Source: an uncultured Microbulbifer sp. (GTDB lineage Bacteria; Pseudomonadota; Gammaproteobacteria; Pseudomonadales; Cellvibrionaceae). Taken from it: a stretch of DNA of 64,000 bases. The notes beneath the pieces are model-generated. The model was not told where the DNA came from and made no database searches. It saw only the letters and a list, made by a program, of their open reading frames with translations. A program made the translations under genes and the position numbers. Below are positions 1-9,082 of the stretch, one piece after another; the first letter of the stretch is position 1; every line of letters starts with the position of its first letter. Location: assembly GCF_947489355.1 (NCBI RefSeq), contig NZ_CANLDD010000016.1, forward strand, positions 1 to 64,000. The letters run 5' to 3'.

Positions 1-474
1 AAGAGGTGCTATCAAAGCACAGTAGCTATGGCTTGTGCCTTCCTATGGCTACCCATGTGAAACGGGAACAGCCCCTAAGGCTGGGCTCTTTGTGATCATC
101 TGCTGGGGACGGGAAGCTGCAAGCAATGCTACAGCCATATAAGGAAAGGCGTCTCATTCAGGGGGCACTACTCAAATACTGTATGTGTATACAGCTTGGT
201 CTTGTAAGCCACTGCCGCCAAGGGTGAGGCTGACCGGTAGGCCGGGTAGTATTCACATAGCCAGCCTGATTGTTCCCCTGCCTTTGGGTTTTGCTCGCAG
301 CGTCATTTTACCGACTATAGAGTTTCCAAAGCCAAATCCACTACCGGCATGAATGCCGTGCTCTAAGAACTCCACCAGACAGGAATTTTCAGGAGTTCAG
401 ATAGCACCTTTATCTCACTGATCAAACCATTGAGCGGAGTGCTTATACGGGGAGGAGCATGCGCAAAACAAACT
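1..474. other. No gene recognised at left edge
   Basis: No reading frame here looks like a real protein, and no RNA gene or clear terminator is visible. The stretch lies downstream of the copper oxidase gene, which ends at 475 on the minus strand. It may be ordinary intergenic DNA or the decayed end of a neighbour outside the window. Confidence 0.4.
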
Positions 475-2562
475 TCAAAACCGGAGTAACACACCCACGC
501 CACCGTGATATTCATTGTGATAGCTGGCAGCAAAGGATAAAAAATCCGAATGCCAATAAGTGAGTTCCACGACGTATTCGGATTTGGAGAAGGAATCGTA
601 CTCGTACTCAAAACCTAACCCGAACCGGTCAATAATCGCCAGCTCTCGACTAATCGTGATCCGTCCGTTGCCGCGGTCATCCGCCCACAACAGGGCATTA
701 ATTTTGAAAGGCAAAAGACAGTAGAAGCCTGCCACGGCACGGGTGCGGTGGGGGTCAAGATCGGTATCGGTATTAATGCCCGCAAAACCGGAGAAAAAGC
801 GGTTCACAAAGCGATAGTACCCGAGCGTTGCTTGATACTCGTTGTCCCAGTTGCTCTCCCAGGTCAGAAATACATCGTTACGATTGTTGCGCGTTATCAT
901 GAAGCCTGTGTTCATATTGGTCTGCAGGCCAATATCCGCCCAGGCATACCAGGGGCCTTCCAGTGCTTTATAGCGAATCGCCTGAATTTCCGGGGACACT
1001 TCCGTGCCTTCGTAGTGAACGATTCGCGCCATACCTGACTCCAGGTGATACAGAATATGGCAGTGGAAGAACCAGTCTTTCTCCTCGTTGGCTTTAAATT
1101 CGATCATGGTGGTGTTCATCGGTGCCACATCCACCGTGTGTTTTAGGGGCGAATAATCGCCCTGGCCATTCACCACCCGGAAAAAGTGGCCATGCAGGTG
1201 CATGGGGTGGCGCATCATGGTGTTGTTTACCAACACAAACCGCACATTTTCTCCTTTCTTGATCTTGATATAGGCATCTTCACTCAGGGTTTTGCCATTC
1301 ATGGACCACACATAGCGTTTCATATCACCGGTCAGCATCAATTTCACAATACGGGTAGGGGCGTGTTTGGGCAGGGCGGTGGAAGTGACTGAGCGCAGTT
1401 GCTGGTAAGGGGCTGGTGGACGTTGTTGCGCATCGCCACCGGTCAATATGGGGCCCTCGATATTAGTGATATGCCCCATATCTGATTTAGGCATCCCCCC
1501 GGGGCTTTTATGCTTCTTCTGGATACGCTGAATCATTTCAGTGCCCACGTTGGCTGCATAGGTATAGATATTCGGTTTCTCGATAGCCAGCGCATAGACT
1601 TTTTCGCCACGCCCGATCCAACTGGATGTATGGTTGGAACCATCGTAATTGGTGGCGCGAAACTCCAGGCTTTTGCCCTCGGGCACCGTGACCAGTATGT
1701 CGTAGGTCTCCGCGACGGCAATCAACATCCGCTCCAACTCAATCGGTTCAATATCCTGGCCATCAGCAGCAATAACGGTCATTGGACCGCCTGCATAGTT
1801 CAGGTAAAAATATGTGGAAGTACTGCCATTAATAACCCGCAACCGGACCTGCCGACCGGCTGGCTGATCCACAACCCAGTCCTTTCGGCCATTGGTGATG
1901 ACCCTGTCGTAAGCGATATCGGAAACCTCCGCATTGATCAGGGAATACAGGTTGCGTTTAGTCACATTATCGATGGTTCCCGCCCGAATGGCGCCAACCA
2001 GGGTTTGCGAGTTACCGGTGCGGATGGCAAAGCCTTCGTTATCGCGTTTGAGCTTTCGCAGTGTCTCTTCCGGGCGCTCATCATTCCAATCCGCCAGCAT
2101 AATGATCTGATCAACTGGTGCATTGGGAGGGCGCTCTTTGGGGTGAATAATGATAGGACCAGTCAGACCGTACTGCTCCTGCAACCCAAAGTGCGAATGA
2201 TACCAATAAGTGCCGCTCTGCTTGATCGGGAATTCATAGGTGAAAGCAGTGCCAGGCATAATGGGGACATTGGTTACATAGGGCACACCATCCATATTGT
2301 CGGGCACCAAAAGGCCGTGCCAGTGGATTGTAATGGGTTTTTCCATGTGGTTTTCCACATGCATTACAGCGTAATCACCTTCGATAAATTCCAGTGTCGG
2401 ACCAGGTAGCTGGCTGTTAATGGTGATCGCCTGCACTGTTTTTCCTGTAATACTTCTGGGCTCACGATCCACCACCAAGGTGTATTCCACACGTTTTGAT
2501 AACGTCGGCAGTGATATCAACATCAGCAGAATCCAACTTATCCATAAAAGCAGAATTTTCAT
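475..2562 (-). CDS. Multicopper oxidase (CopA-like) fused to a C-terminal outer-membrane barrel (CopB-like)
   Basis: The first ~540 of 695 residues form a three-cupredoxin multicopper oxidase. All four copper-binding motifs are present: HWHG near residue 80, YHSHFG near 121, HPMHLHGHFF, and HCHILYHLESGM. Such enzymes oxidise Cu(I) in the periplasm and give copper resistance. The last ~157 residues, starting near YAWADIGL, alternate aromatic and polar residues in short strands and end in LLRF. That is the usual C-terminus of an outer-membrane barrel and resembles CopB. CopA and CopB are normally separate proteins. I chose the ATG at 2562 because a Sec-type signal peptide (MKILLLWISW...) follows directly; the frame is open 21 bases further. 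There is no twin-arginine motif, although CopA is usually Tat-exported. The oxidase call is firm; the barrel is read from strand pattern only. Confidence 0.88.
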   Translation of the reverse strand: MKILLLWISWILLMLISLPTLSKRVEYTLVVDREPRSITGKTVQAITINSQLPGPTLEFIEGDYAVMHVENHMEKPITIHWHGLLVPDNMDGVPYVTNVPIMPGTAFTYEFPIKQSGTYWYHSHFGLQEQYGLTGPIIIHPKERPPNAPVDQIIMLADWNDERPEETLRKLKRDNEGFAIRTGNSQTLVGAIRAGTIDNVTKRNLYSLINAEVSDIAYDRVITNGRKDWVVDQPAGRQVRLRVINGSTSTYFYLNYAGGPMTVIAADGQDIEPIELERMLIAVAETYDILVTVPEGKSLEFRATNYDGSNHTSSWIGRGEKVYALAIEKPNIYTYAANVGTEMIQRIQKKHKSPGGMPKSDMGHITNIEGPILTGGDAQQRPPAPYQQLRSVTSTALPKHAPTRIVKLMLTGDMKRYVWSMNGKTLSEDAYIKIKKGENVRFVLVNNTMMRHPMHLHGHFFRVVNGQGDYSPLKHTVDVAPMNTTMIEFKANEEKDWFFHCHILYHLESGMARIVHYEGTEVSPEIQAIRYKALEGPWYAWADIGLQTNMNTGFMITRNNRNDVFLTWESNWDNEYQATLGYYRFVNRFFSGFAGINTDTDLDPHRTRAVAGFYCLLPFKINALLWADDRGNGRITISRELAIIDRFGLGFEYEYDSFSKSEYVVELTYWHSDFLSFAASYHNEYHGGVGVLLRF

Positions 2563-3331
2563 GTTGCTATCTCTAAAACACACCCAGCCCTAACTGACAA
2601 GGGCACATCTTGAACAAGCCGGAAAAATTAGTCGGCAACTTGTACAATAAGAGCCATTTTTTCTCTTATCACTCAATTTTTTATTTTCTCAAAAAGTATG
2701 CCATGCGTACCCCGGTCCATTTTGCTCCCTGCCTCTTGATTGCCCGGAAATTTTTGACGCTCTTGTTACTGATTCCCAGGGGCTTTATCCACAACGATTG
2801 CCATGGCAATCGTGCATGATTGCATTGATGTATTCGATCACTGTGTAGATATTAAAAAACGAACCAAGAATCACGGAACACATACTCCGCGCACCAACAG
2901 TCCACACAGACCTGCAAACGCTGCACTGCCGGTCACCCGCCCTGCCAATGCCCATTCACCAGACCGGCTATCGCTTGTGTCAGGGGAGAGAACAACGACC
3001 ATCCCCCAGCAATACTGGCAGCGGTAGCACAAAAAACACCCGACCCCAAAGTCAAACATTAGTATCCAATTGTAGTTGCGACATCGGCCGCATGGAGAGT
3101 GCGTTGAGTGAAAATGGGCTGCTTCTAGAAAGACAATGCCAGGGGGCAATAGGGAACACACCTGGACAGGTTGTTATCAGACTACTCCGAGCCCGGATAG
3201 TAGAACTCCCCGGTGCTCAGGTGTCTTGTGGCAGATACAGGGGACCCTCCCATGTCATACACCGCCCCACCTGAATTGTGGTGCTGTACCAACCCGTGGC
3301 TCTATCTGTTGGCGGATAGTAGAAGCCAGCC
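2563..3331. other. Intergenic region with a 20-bp palindrome, no gene recognised
   Basis: Several short frames exist on both strands but none has a convincing start, composition or family resemblance. The only structured element I see is a perfect palindrome at 2794-2813, listed separately. A phrase like CCAGCA-TACTGGCA occurs near 3006 and again near 3342, so part of the region may be repeated or decayed. Confidence 0.35.
2794..2813. promoter_or_regulatory. 20-bp perfect palindrome, possible operator
   Basis: Half-site ACGATTGCCA is followed directly by its exact inverted copy with no spacer. It lies about 230 bases upstream of the copper oxidase start, which reads away from it. A dimeric regulator site is a reasonable inference, but it matches no consensus I know. 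Confidence 0.35.
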
Positions 3332-4417
3332 ATGATGCTCCAGCAGTACTGGCAAGAGTTGAAGCGCCAGTTCACCCTTCAAGCCGCCGGCAGGCCCAGT
3401 CCTTGCTATCCCCCAACCCCATGGGCAGCAATCCCCCCCCGTAGAAGCGCCGGCCGCCAAGCGGCGCCATCCAACGCCCGACAGATGCAAGCGCTGGCAA
3501 AGCCTGGCGGGAGACGGAAACCCAGAGTTTCCCAGCATAACCAGCGACTGCGACGACCTCCGCCCAGCCCCTCGACACTGGAGCGTCGGGCGCAAAAAGT
3601 CACCGCTTATATCGCCCAAACCCCCTGCTGGGTGATCACTCTCCATCCCCGAGGTGAGGGTGTACACGGCCTGCTGGACGTCCTTAGGAGCCAGCGTCTG
3701 CGCACTGGTCTTGTTGCCGGTATCGACGGCCGCACGGATTTTCCCCAGCTTGAAACGGGTGAATATATCGCCAATGCAGCCACCCGCTGGCGCCACTTAT
3801 GCGAGCTGACAAGTTCTGAAATCGGCTGCTATCTGGCCCACCTTCGCACCATAAACCGCGCATACCGGGCCGGATTCAACAGGATCTGTATTCTGGAGGA
3901 CGATGTACAGCTGGAGCCGGATTTTGGCAGGGTCCTGGCAGAGCTGGAGCGCCTGCCCCCCGAGGTGGAGATGATCCGCCTGATGGGGCTCAAGCTCAGG
4001 AAGCGCCGGGTAGTAAAAATCCTGGGGGATGGTATCCACAAACTTGTGCGCCCCGAGCGCGGCTGGTGCGGAGCCCAGGGATACCTCATCAACCGGGAGG
4101 GGATGCAGAAAGTGTTGAATTATGCCAACCGTATCTTGAAACCCATCGACAAAGTTTTTGATCACTTCTGGCAATTCGATCTGCACCTGTATGGCGTCGA
4201 ACCACATTTGCTGTGGGAGACCGAACACGCTTCCAGCATCGTGAAGTCCAATATGGGCAGGACCAAGGTCACCTCATGGCTGTACTGGTTGCACCCTATT
4301 GGAAAACTGTGGCGCAGTGTCGGGCGGCATTACTATCTGATCCGCCATACGCGCGCATTCTATCCGGCACAAAAACCCCATCGACGTACCGGGCGCACGA
4401 TGAGAATAAAACCCTGA
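3332..4417 (+). CDS. Glycosyltransferase family 25 (LPS/LOS sugar transferase)
   Basis: The family-25 core starts near residue 99 (CWVITLHPRGEGVHGL). It contains the hallmark segment LTSSEIGCYLAHLRTI followed by ICILEDDVQLEPDF, whose DD pair binds the metal-nucleotide sugar. Members add galactose or other sugars to lipo-oligosaccharide at the inner membrane's cytoplasmic face. The C-terminal part is basic and may sit on the membrane. The first ~95 residues are rich in proline and arginine and do not look like the family, so the true start may be downstream, for example the ATG at 3485; neither candidate has a strong ribosome site. It converges on the channel gene at 4442. The acceptor sugar cannot be read from sequence. 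Confidence 0.75.
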   Translation: MMLQQYWQELKRQFTLQAAGRPSPCYPPTPWAAIPPRRSAGRQAAPSNARQMQALAKPGGRRKPRVSQHNQRLRRPPPSPSTLERRAQKVTAYIAQTPCWVITLHPRGEGVHGLLDVLRSQRLRTGLVAGIDGRTDFPQLETGEYIANAATRWRHLCELTSSEIGCYLAHLRTINRAYRAGFNRICILEDDVQLEPDFGRVLAELERLPPEVEMIRLMGLKLRKRRVVKILGDGIHKLVRPERGWCGAQGYLINREGMQKVLNYANRILKPIDKVFDHFWQFDLHLYGVEPHLLWETEHASSIVKSNMGRTKVTSWLYWLHPIGKLWRSVGRHYYLIRHTRAFYPAQKPHRRTGRTMRIKP

Positions 4418-4441
4418 CACCCGCTTCAGAGAGCGGCAGTG

Positions 4442-4879
4442 CTAGCTCTCCCAGTGCCTTTGCATTTTCACGAACATAAACGAAGCGGTCCAGGTAATCA
4501 TCATCAATCCCGTCAGCGCCTCCAGACCCGCAGTAAAACGCAGGTGCCCGTGCGGTTCGATATCCCCGAAACCGAGTGAAGTGTAAGTGGTGAATGAGAA
4601 ATAGGCACAGTCCAGCAGGCTGCCATTAAAGTTACCAATCAGTGTGCCAAAATACGGTGAATTCACCATAAAGTAATAGCTGTAGGCGAACAGCCAGATC
4701 TCCGCCACATGGGCCAGCAGTGCGCCAAATACCCCGATCATAAGCCCCACATTGTACCGCAGGGAGTGCCATTGCCCGATACGAGCGAGCACATTGAGTA
4801 CTGTCTGGTGAATCAGCACGACGGCCGCGGTAACAATGCAATTGATCACAAAGGCAAAGGCTGTTTCAGCGTCGATCAT
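4442..4879 (-). CDS. Small two-TM potassium-channel-like protein
   Basis: This is a 145-residue membrane protein with a hydrophobic N-terminal helix, a second helix after HSLRYNVGL, a pore loop and a last helix. The pore loop reads TTYTSLGFGD, a close variant of the K+ selectivity filter TxGxGD, so the Ion_trans_2 family fits. There is no cytoplasmic RCK or cyclic-nucleotide domain, so the gating signal is unknown. Its start lies 14 bases inside the 3' end of tadA on the same strand, which implies translational coupling. Ion choice is inferred from the filter only. Confidence 0.75.
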   Translation of the reverse strand: MIDAETAFAFVINCIVTAAVVLIHQTVLNVLARIGQWHSLRYNVGLMIGVFGALLAHVAEIWLFAYSYYFMVNSPYFGTLIGNFNGSLLDCAYFSFTTYTSLGFGDIEPHGHLRFTAGLEALTGLMMITWTASFMFVKMQRHWES

Positions 4880-5321
4880 AAAAAAACTCGCGCACCAGTC
4901 TTCCCGCTTCCTCAGCCATAATCCCGGATTCTATATAAATTTTATGATTGAAAAAGTCCATCTGGCCCAAACTTAAGTGACTCTCTACAACGCCTGCGCG
5001 GGGTTCGCAGGCACCGTAGACCAGGCGCCGCACCCGCGCATGCACCAATGCACCAAAACACATGGTGCAGGGCTCGATGGTTACATACAGCGTAGTATTT
5101 GGCAGACGGTAATTTTGCAGCCCTGCGGCAGCGTGGCGCAAGGCGACAATTTCCGCGTGAGCGCTGGGATCGCAGTCTCCGATAGGGCGATTGCTGCCCT
5201 CACCGATTACCTTACCGTCATGCACCAAAACCGCCCCTACCGGCACCTCGCCACGCGAGGCAGCAATTTCTGCCAGATCCAGGGCTCTGCGCATAAATCC
5301 GTAATCTTTTGGTGTTGCCAT
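4866..5321 (-). CDS. tadA: tRNA-specific adenosine(34) deaminase TadA
   Basis: TadA converts adenosine 34 to inosine in the anticodon of tRNA-Arg(ACG) and is usually essential. The 151 residues contain the zinc-binding deaminase signature HAEIVAL, in which the His is a ligand and the Glu is the proton shuttle. The second half of the site is PCTMCFGALVHAR, with two Cys ligands. VPVGAVLV precedes them as usual. Length matches the family. The ATG at 5321 has a purine-rich AAGAAAG upstream. The channel gene overlaps its 3' end. Confidence 0.95.
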   Translation of the reverse strand: MATPKDYGFMRRALDLAEIAASRGEVPVGAVLVHDGKVIGEGSNRPIGDCDPSAHAEIVALRHAAAGLQNYRLPNTTLYVTIEPCTMCFGALVHARVRRLVYGACEPRAGVVESHLSLGQMDFFNHKIYIESGIMAEEAGRLVREFFYDRR

Positions 5322-5474
5322 GAATCTTTCTTGTTACCTCTGCTTCACCCATGTACAGCCCTGAGGTGGGTCTTAATGCCACCGAGGGAATGACACGCGC
5401 CCTGGGATACGGGCAGCTCCGGCAATTGTACCGATATTTCAATAGCGATCACCAGACAGGCCGTGAAAACGCTA

Positions 5475-6281
5475 TCAGGATGCAGGGTTAATAAAACGGC
5501 GTACGATAAAGTCGGCTTCCAGTGTCAGGCTGTCCTGCTGAGCCAATGCAGCACGGACCTCCCGATTTCCCCTCCAGGCGAGCGGTGTCATGGCGAGGAA
5601 GTCGGCAATTGCCGCACAGCCTCGCAGCTCAAGTGGAAAGCAGCAACGCAGATCCACTTCGGGATAAAGCCCTTTCACAACCCTGGGCACAGGGTGCTTG
5701 CGCGGCTCTTTATACAGTCGGCCTTTCAGGGTCCATAGATGATCCGGGCCGGGGGAGACATCCAACAGACATCCCCCGGCTTTTATGACCCGCAACATTT
5801 CGCTATCCGGTGCTGGTGCAAAAATACGCAACAGGTGGTCCACGCTATCCGAGGCAACTGGCAAATTGACATTGCTCGCCACGACAAACTGGGCGCCGCT
5901 GTCCGACTTGGCCGCCATACGCACCCCAAACTTGGCAATATCCACCCCGGCAAGCGCGTGCCCGTGCCAGCCGGCAGACTCCAATTGGCGCAGATAATAG
6001 CCCTCGCCACAACCGATATCCAACAGGTTGCCTCCCGGTTTATAGGGAAGCAGCGCTGTAATCGCCTCTACCAGCGGGCGGTAGTGTCCCGCCTTGAGAA
6101 AGCGCCGCCGCGCGCGCAGCATCTGTGCCGAATCCCCGGGTTCTTTACAGCGTTTGCGGTACACGGGCAGAAGATTGACATATCCCTCGCGGGCACAGTC
6201 GAAACTGTGCCGGTTACTGCAGTGCCAGCGCTTATTATCGGGTATCAATGGCTTTGCACAGAGAGGACATTGCCAGATCAT
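5475..6281 (-). CDS. rlmA: 23S rRNA (guanine-N1) methyltransferase RlmA
   Basis: The N-terminus has the RlmA zinc finger: CPLC, then CSNRHSFDCAREGYVNLLP. This is followed by a class I SAM-binding fold with LLDIGCGEGYY near residue 95. RlmA methylates G745 (G748 in some bacteria) of 23S rRNA hairpin 35. The 268-residue length is normal. Its ATG overlaps the stop of the upstream GMC oxidoreductase in an ATGA arrangement, so the two are translationally coupled although their functions are unrelated. Confidence 0.93.
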   Translation of the reverse strand: MIWQCPLCAKPLIPDNKRWHCSNRHSFDCAREGYVNLLPVYRKRCKEPGDSAQMLRARRRFLKAGHYRPLVEAITALLPYKPGGNLLDIGCGEGYYLRQLESAGWHGHALAGVDIAKFGVRMAAKSDSGAQFVVASNVNLPVASDSVDHLLRIFAPAPDSEMLRVIKAGGCLLDVSPGPDHLWTLKGRLYKEPRKHPVPRVVKGLYPEVDLRCCFPLELRGCAAIADFLAMTPLAWRGNREVRAALAQQDSLTLEADFIVRRFINPAS

Positions 6282-7912
6282 TCAGTTTCCTGATGTTGTA
6301 TATGCTTCATCAATGACAGCGAATCGCGCTGCAGGATAAGATCCGCCGCCTTTTCCGCAATGGCGATCACAGGCGCATTGGTGTTGCCGCTGATCAGGGT
6401 GGGCATTATGGAGGCGTCCACAACCCTCAGTCCATCCACCCCATACACTTTTAACTCTGCATCAACCACGGCAAGTTCGTCATTGCCCATTTTGCAGGTC
6501 CCCGCCGGGTGGTAGATGGTCTCTGCATTCTGGCGAATATAGTGTTCTATAGCAGCCTTGCTAGTGAGCTTTTGCTCCGGCAGCCAGTGGCGTTTCTGAT
6601 AGCGCAGTAAATCCTTCTGGGAGAGAATATCCCTGGCCATCTCAAATGCCTCCAACATCACCTGCAGGTCCTCGGCCTCACTGAGATAACGGGGCTGAAT
6701 ACGCGGCAGCGCCCGCGGATCTTGCGTATCCAGGGTGATTTCTCCGCGGCTTCTGGGGCGCAGCGCACAGGCGTGCAGGGAATACCCGTACCCGGGCTTC
6801 TTGATCAGGCCGTGATGAAATAGCGGTGCCGCAGTCAGATGAAATTGAATATCCGGACAGCCGTTGGCCAGGGTGGAGCTGGCAAATCCCCCGGCTTCGG
6901 CCACGTTACTGGTGAGCGGTCCCCGATTCAGAAACCAATACTCGGGCGCGCGCAAGGCGCTTTGCAGTTTGGGCCACAAAGACTCAGAAAAGCTCACCGG
7001 CGCCGACGCCTCCATGACCTGGGTGATATCCAGGTGATCCTGCAGATTCTTCCCGACACCGGGCAAATGATTCTGGGGCAGCAGGTCGAATTTGCTCAGT
7101 TCTTCCTGTGGGCCAATGCCGGAAAGCAGGAGAATCTGTGGAGACTGGATCGCCCCGGCACAGAGCAGAACCTCCTTGTTGGCCAGAATCTGCTTGCCGT
7201 TGATCAATTCCACCCCCGCCGCCCTGTCTCCCCTTAAAATCAGGCGGGCAACCGGGCTTCGGGTACGGATACGCAAATTCGGCCGTCTCTTGACCGGATG
7301 CAAATACGCTGCAGCCGCAGAACAGCGACGCCCCCTGCGCTGGGTGACCTGATAAAAACCGACGCCCGACTGCTGACTGCCATTGAAATCCGGGTTAAGC
7401 CTGTGCCCCGCGGACTGCGCAGCCCGAACAAATGCCTGCCCCGCCTCCGTCTTCCACTTCAAGTCCGCAACAGACAGGGGGCCATAGCCGCTGTGGTGGG
7501 CATCGCTTCCCCGTTCATTGCCCTCGGCCAAAAGGAAGTACGGCAACAGGTTCCGCCACCCCCAACCGGGGTTGCCGGCAGCCTCCCAGGCATCATAGTC
7601 CTCACCACTACCGCGAATATAAACCATGGCATTGATAGCGCTGCTGCCGCCCAGAGTGCGTCCCCGCGGCCAGAACAGGCGGCGATTCAGCAAATGCACC
7701 TGGGGCTCGGTGTAGTGGTGAAGGTTGTAGCGGGTACCCGGCAGCAGGTGACCGATACCCAAAGGCATTGAAATCAGCGGACTGCTATCGGATGGCCCTG
7801 CCTCCAGCAGGCAAACCCGGTGTTGCTCATCGGCGCTCAGTCGGTTGGCCAGTACACAGCCGGCAGAACCGGCACCTACGATCACATAATCAAACACCAT
7901 TTGAGCAGACAT
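6278..7912 (-). CDS. GMC-family flavin oxidoreductase (choline dehydrogenase-like)
   Basis: The N-terminus DYVIVGAGSAGCVLANRLS is the FAD-binding Rossmann motif. It is followed by GRTLGGSSAINAMVYIRG (GMC signature 1) and GAIQSPQILLLSGIGP (signature 2). Near the C-terminus are the usual His (YHPAGTCKMG) and the Asn of ISGNTNAPVIAIAEKAA. Such enzymes oxidise alcohols, choline-like or aliphatic, with FAD. No glycine-betaine genes are adjacent, so calling it BetA would go too far. The frame opens at 7960; I prefer the ATG at 7912 (MSAQMVFDY), with an AAGGGG-like site upstream, while 7900 is also possible. It overlaps rlmA by 4 bases. Confidence 0.88.
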   Translation of the reverse strand: MSAQMVFDYVIVGAGSAGCVLANRLSADEQHRVCLLEAGPSDSSPLISMPLGIGHLLPGTRYNLHHYTEPQVHLLNRRLFWPRGRTLGGSSAINAMVYIRGSGEDYDAWEAAGNPGWGWRNLLPYFLLAEGNERGSDAHHSGYGPLSVADLKWKTEAGQAFVRAAQSAGHRLNPDFNGSQQSGVGFYQVTQRRGRRCSAAAAYLHPVKRRPNLRIRTRSPVARLILRGDRAAGVELINGKQILANKEVLLCAGAIQSPQILLLSGIGPQEELSKFDLLPQNHLPGVGKNLQDHLDITQVMEASAPVSFSESLWPKLQSALRAPEYWFLNRGPLTSNVAEAGGFASSTLANGCPDIQFHLTAAPLFHHGLIKKPGYGYSLHACALRPRSRGEITLDTQDPRALPRIQPRYLSEAEDLQVMLEAFEMARDILSQKDLLRYQKRHWLPEQKLTSKAAIEHYIRQNAETIYHPAGTCKMGNDELAVVDAELKVYGVDGLRVVDASIMPTLISGNTNAPVIAIAEKAADLILQRDSLSLMKHIQHQETE

Positions 7913-7995
7913 AAGAGCGTGGCCCCTTTGCAACTGGATTTCCCACGACGGTACACTCAACCAGAAGCGAATAACAGCCAGGCGGGGAATCCATT

Positions 7996-8700
7996 GTGAG
8001 GGATTGCGAATTCAGCGATAGGAAAATCCTGCAGAGTTGGCACAAAAATGCCAGAGAGTGGGTGCGGGTAATAGAAGAGGCCGCAATCCCCAGCCGCAGG
8101 CGGGTAACCGACCAGGCAATTATCGATGCGGTGCGGGCGTGCAAACCCAAAAGCGTGTTGGATGTGGGTTGCGGGGAGGGCTGGCTGGCCCGGGCCCTTG
8201 CGGCAGAGGGGATTGAGGTCTGCGGCATCGATGGCGTCGCCCGGCTGATCGAAGTGGCACAGCACCGCGCGGGAAAACACCAGGAGTTTCGGCTGCTTTG
8301 TTACGATAATTTATGCGCCAGCACTCTACAGCGAGACTTTGACCTGGCGGTGTGCAATTTCTCACTGTTTGGTGAGTCCATAAAGGGTTTCTTCACAGAG
8401 GCGAGAGAACTGCTGTATCCGGGAGGACATCTGGTGGTGCAAACTTTACATCCCCCGCTCTGTTGCGGCGAATTCTGCTATCGGGACGGCTGGAGGGCGG
8501 GAACCTGGGAGGGCATTGAAGGGTGCTTTGCAGATACACCACCCTGGTATTTTCGTACGCTGTCGAGCTGGGTCAGACTGTTTATCGACAATGGTTTCGC
8601 ATTGACTGCGCTACAGGAGCCTCTCCATCCGGATACAGGCAAACCCGCCTCCCTGATCCTGTGTGGACAGCTTAAATCTGACACCGGCGTTTCGCCCTGA
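7996..8700 (+). CDS. Class I SAM-dependent methyltransferase
   Basis: The protein has 234 residues. The SAM-binding glycine motif VLDVGCGEGWLARAL is near residue 55, with an acidic residue ending strand 2 (VCGID). Motif III-like LYPGGHLVVQTLHPP is further on, as in UbiE/small-molecule methyltransferases. The substrate cannot be assigned. The start is a GTG at 7996 preceded by GGCGGGGA. It diverges from the GMC oxidoreductase with 83 bases between the starts. Confidence 0.78.
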   Translation: MRDCEFSDRKILQSWHKNAREWVRVIEEAAIPSRRRVTDQAIIDAVRACKPKSVLDVGCGEGWLARALAAEGIEVCGIDGVARLIEVAQHRAGKHQEFRLLCYDNLCASTLQRDFDLAVCNFSLFGESIKGFFTEARELLYPGGHLVVQTLHPPLCCGEFCYRDGWRAGTWEGIEGCFADTPPWYFRTLSSWVRLFIDNGFALTALQEPLHPDTGKPASLILCGQLKSDTGVSP

Positions 8701-9082
8701 AGGGCTTTACTGGCCTCTCAGTATAGATACGATGCACGCCAGATGCTCTGTGGAAACGATAGACCGGGCGGCCGCCAAGATCGACCGACCCGGTGCACAA
8801 GATCAATTTTTCATCAAGTCTGGCGCCACAATATCAAAAAAATAATAAAAAAACCTTGGCGCCATCCTGCTCACAGATCCGACCCCTTGGACAAAAATGG
8901 AAAACTCCCCAATTCATGCGGTCTCCGGGGAAGGAACTGCCATTTCCCGACTGTCCAGTATGAAAAGTTGCAACAGCCGCCTAATTAATACAGGAAAACA
9001 CATTGACATAGGTGTCCCATAATTAATTCAACCACCGCTTGCGGCCACCTAAGTGAATCGTCATGCCTTTGGGGGAGATAGA
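8701..9082. other. Intergenic region with paired TGGCGCCA palindromes
   Basis: No coding frame stands out. Two identical 8-base palindromes, TGGCGCCA at 8821-8828 and 8857-8864, bracket 28 bases that are almost only A and T. They could pair as a terminator-like stem for the upstream methyltransferase or serve as a protein site. Confidence 0.35.

Noticed and set aside
1510-2409. 299-codon plus-strand frame opposite the copper oxidase
   Set aside because: Antisense shadow. The minus strand has all copper-binding motifs.
2785-2793. Perfect DnaA box TTATCCACA beside the palindrome
   Set aside because: A single 9-mer is expected about once in two windows of this size by chance. No box cluster, A+T-rich unwinding region or dnaA/dnaN gene is near.
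9003-9027. Promoter with TTGACA and ATAATT upstream of the secreted protein
   Set aside because: The -35 is perfect, but the A/T box is only ~10 bases away and no good -10 is found at 16-18 bases.
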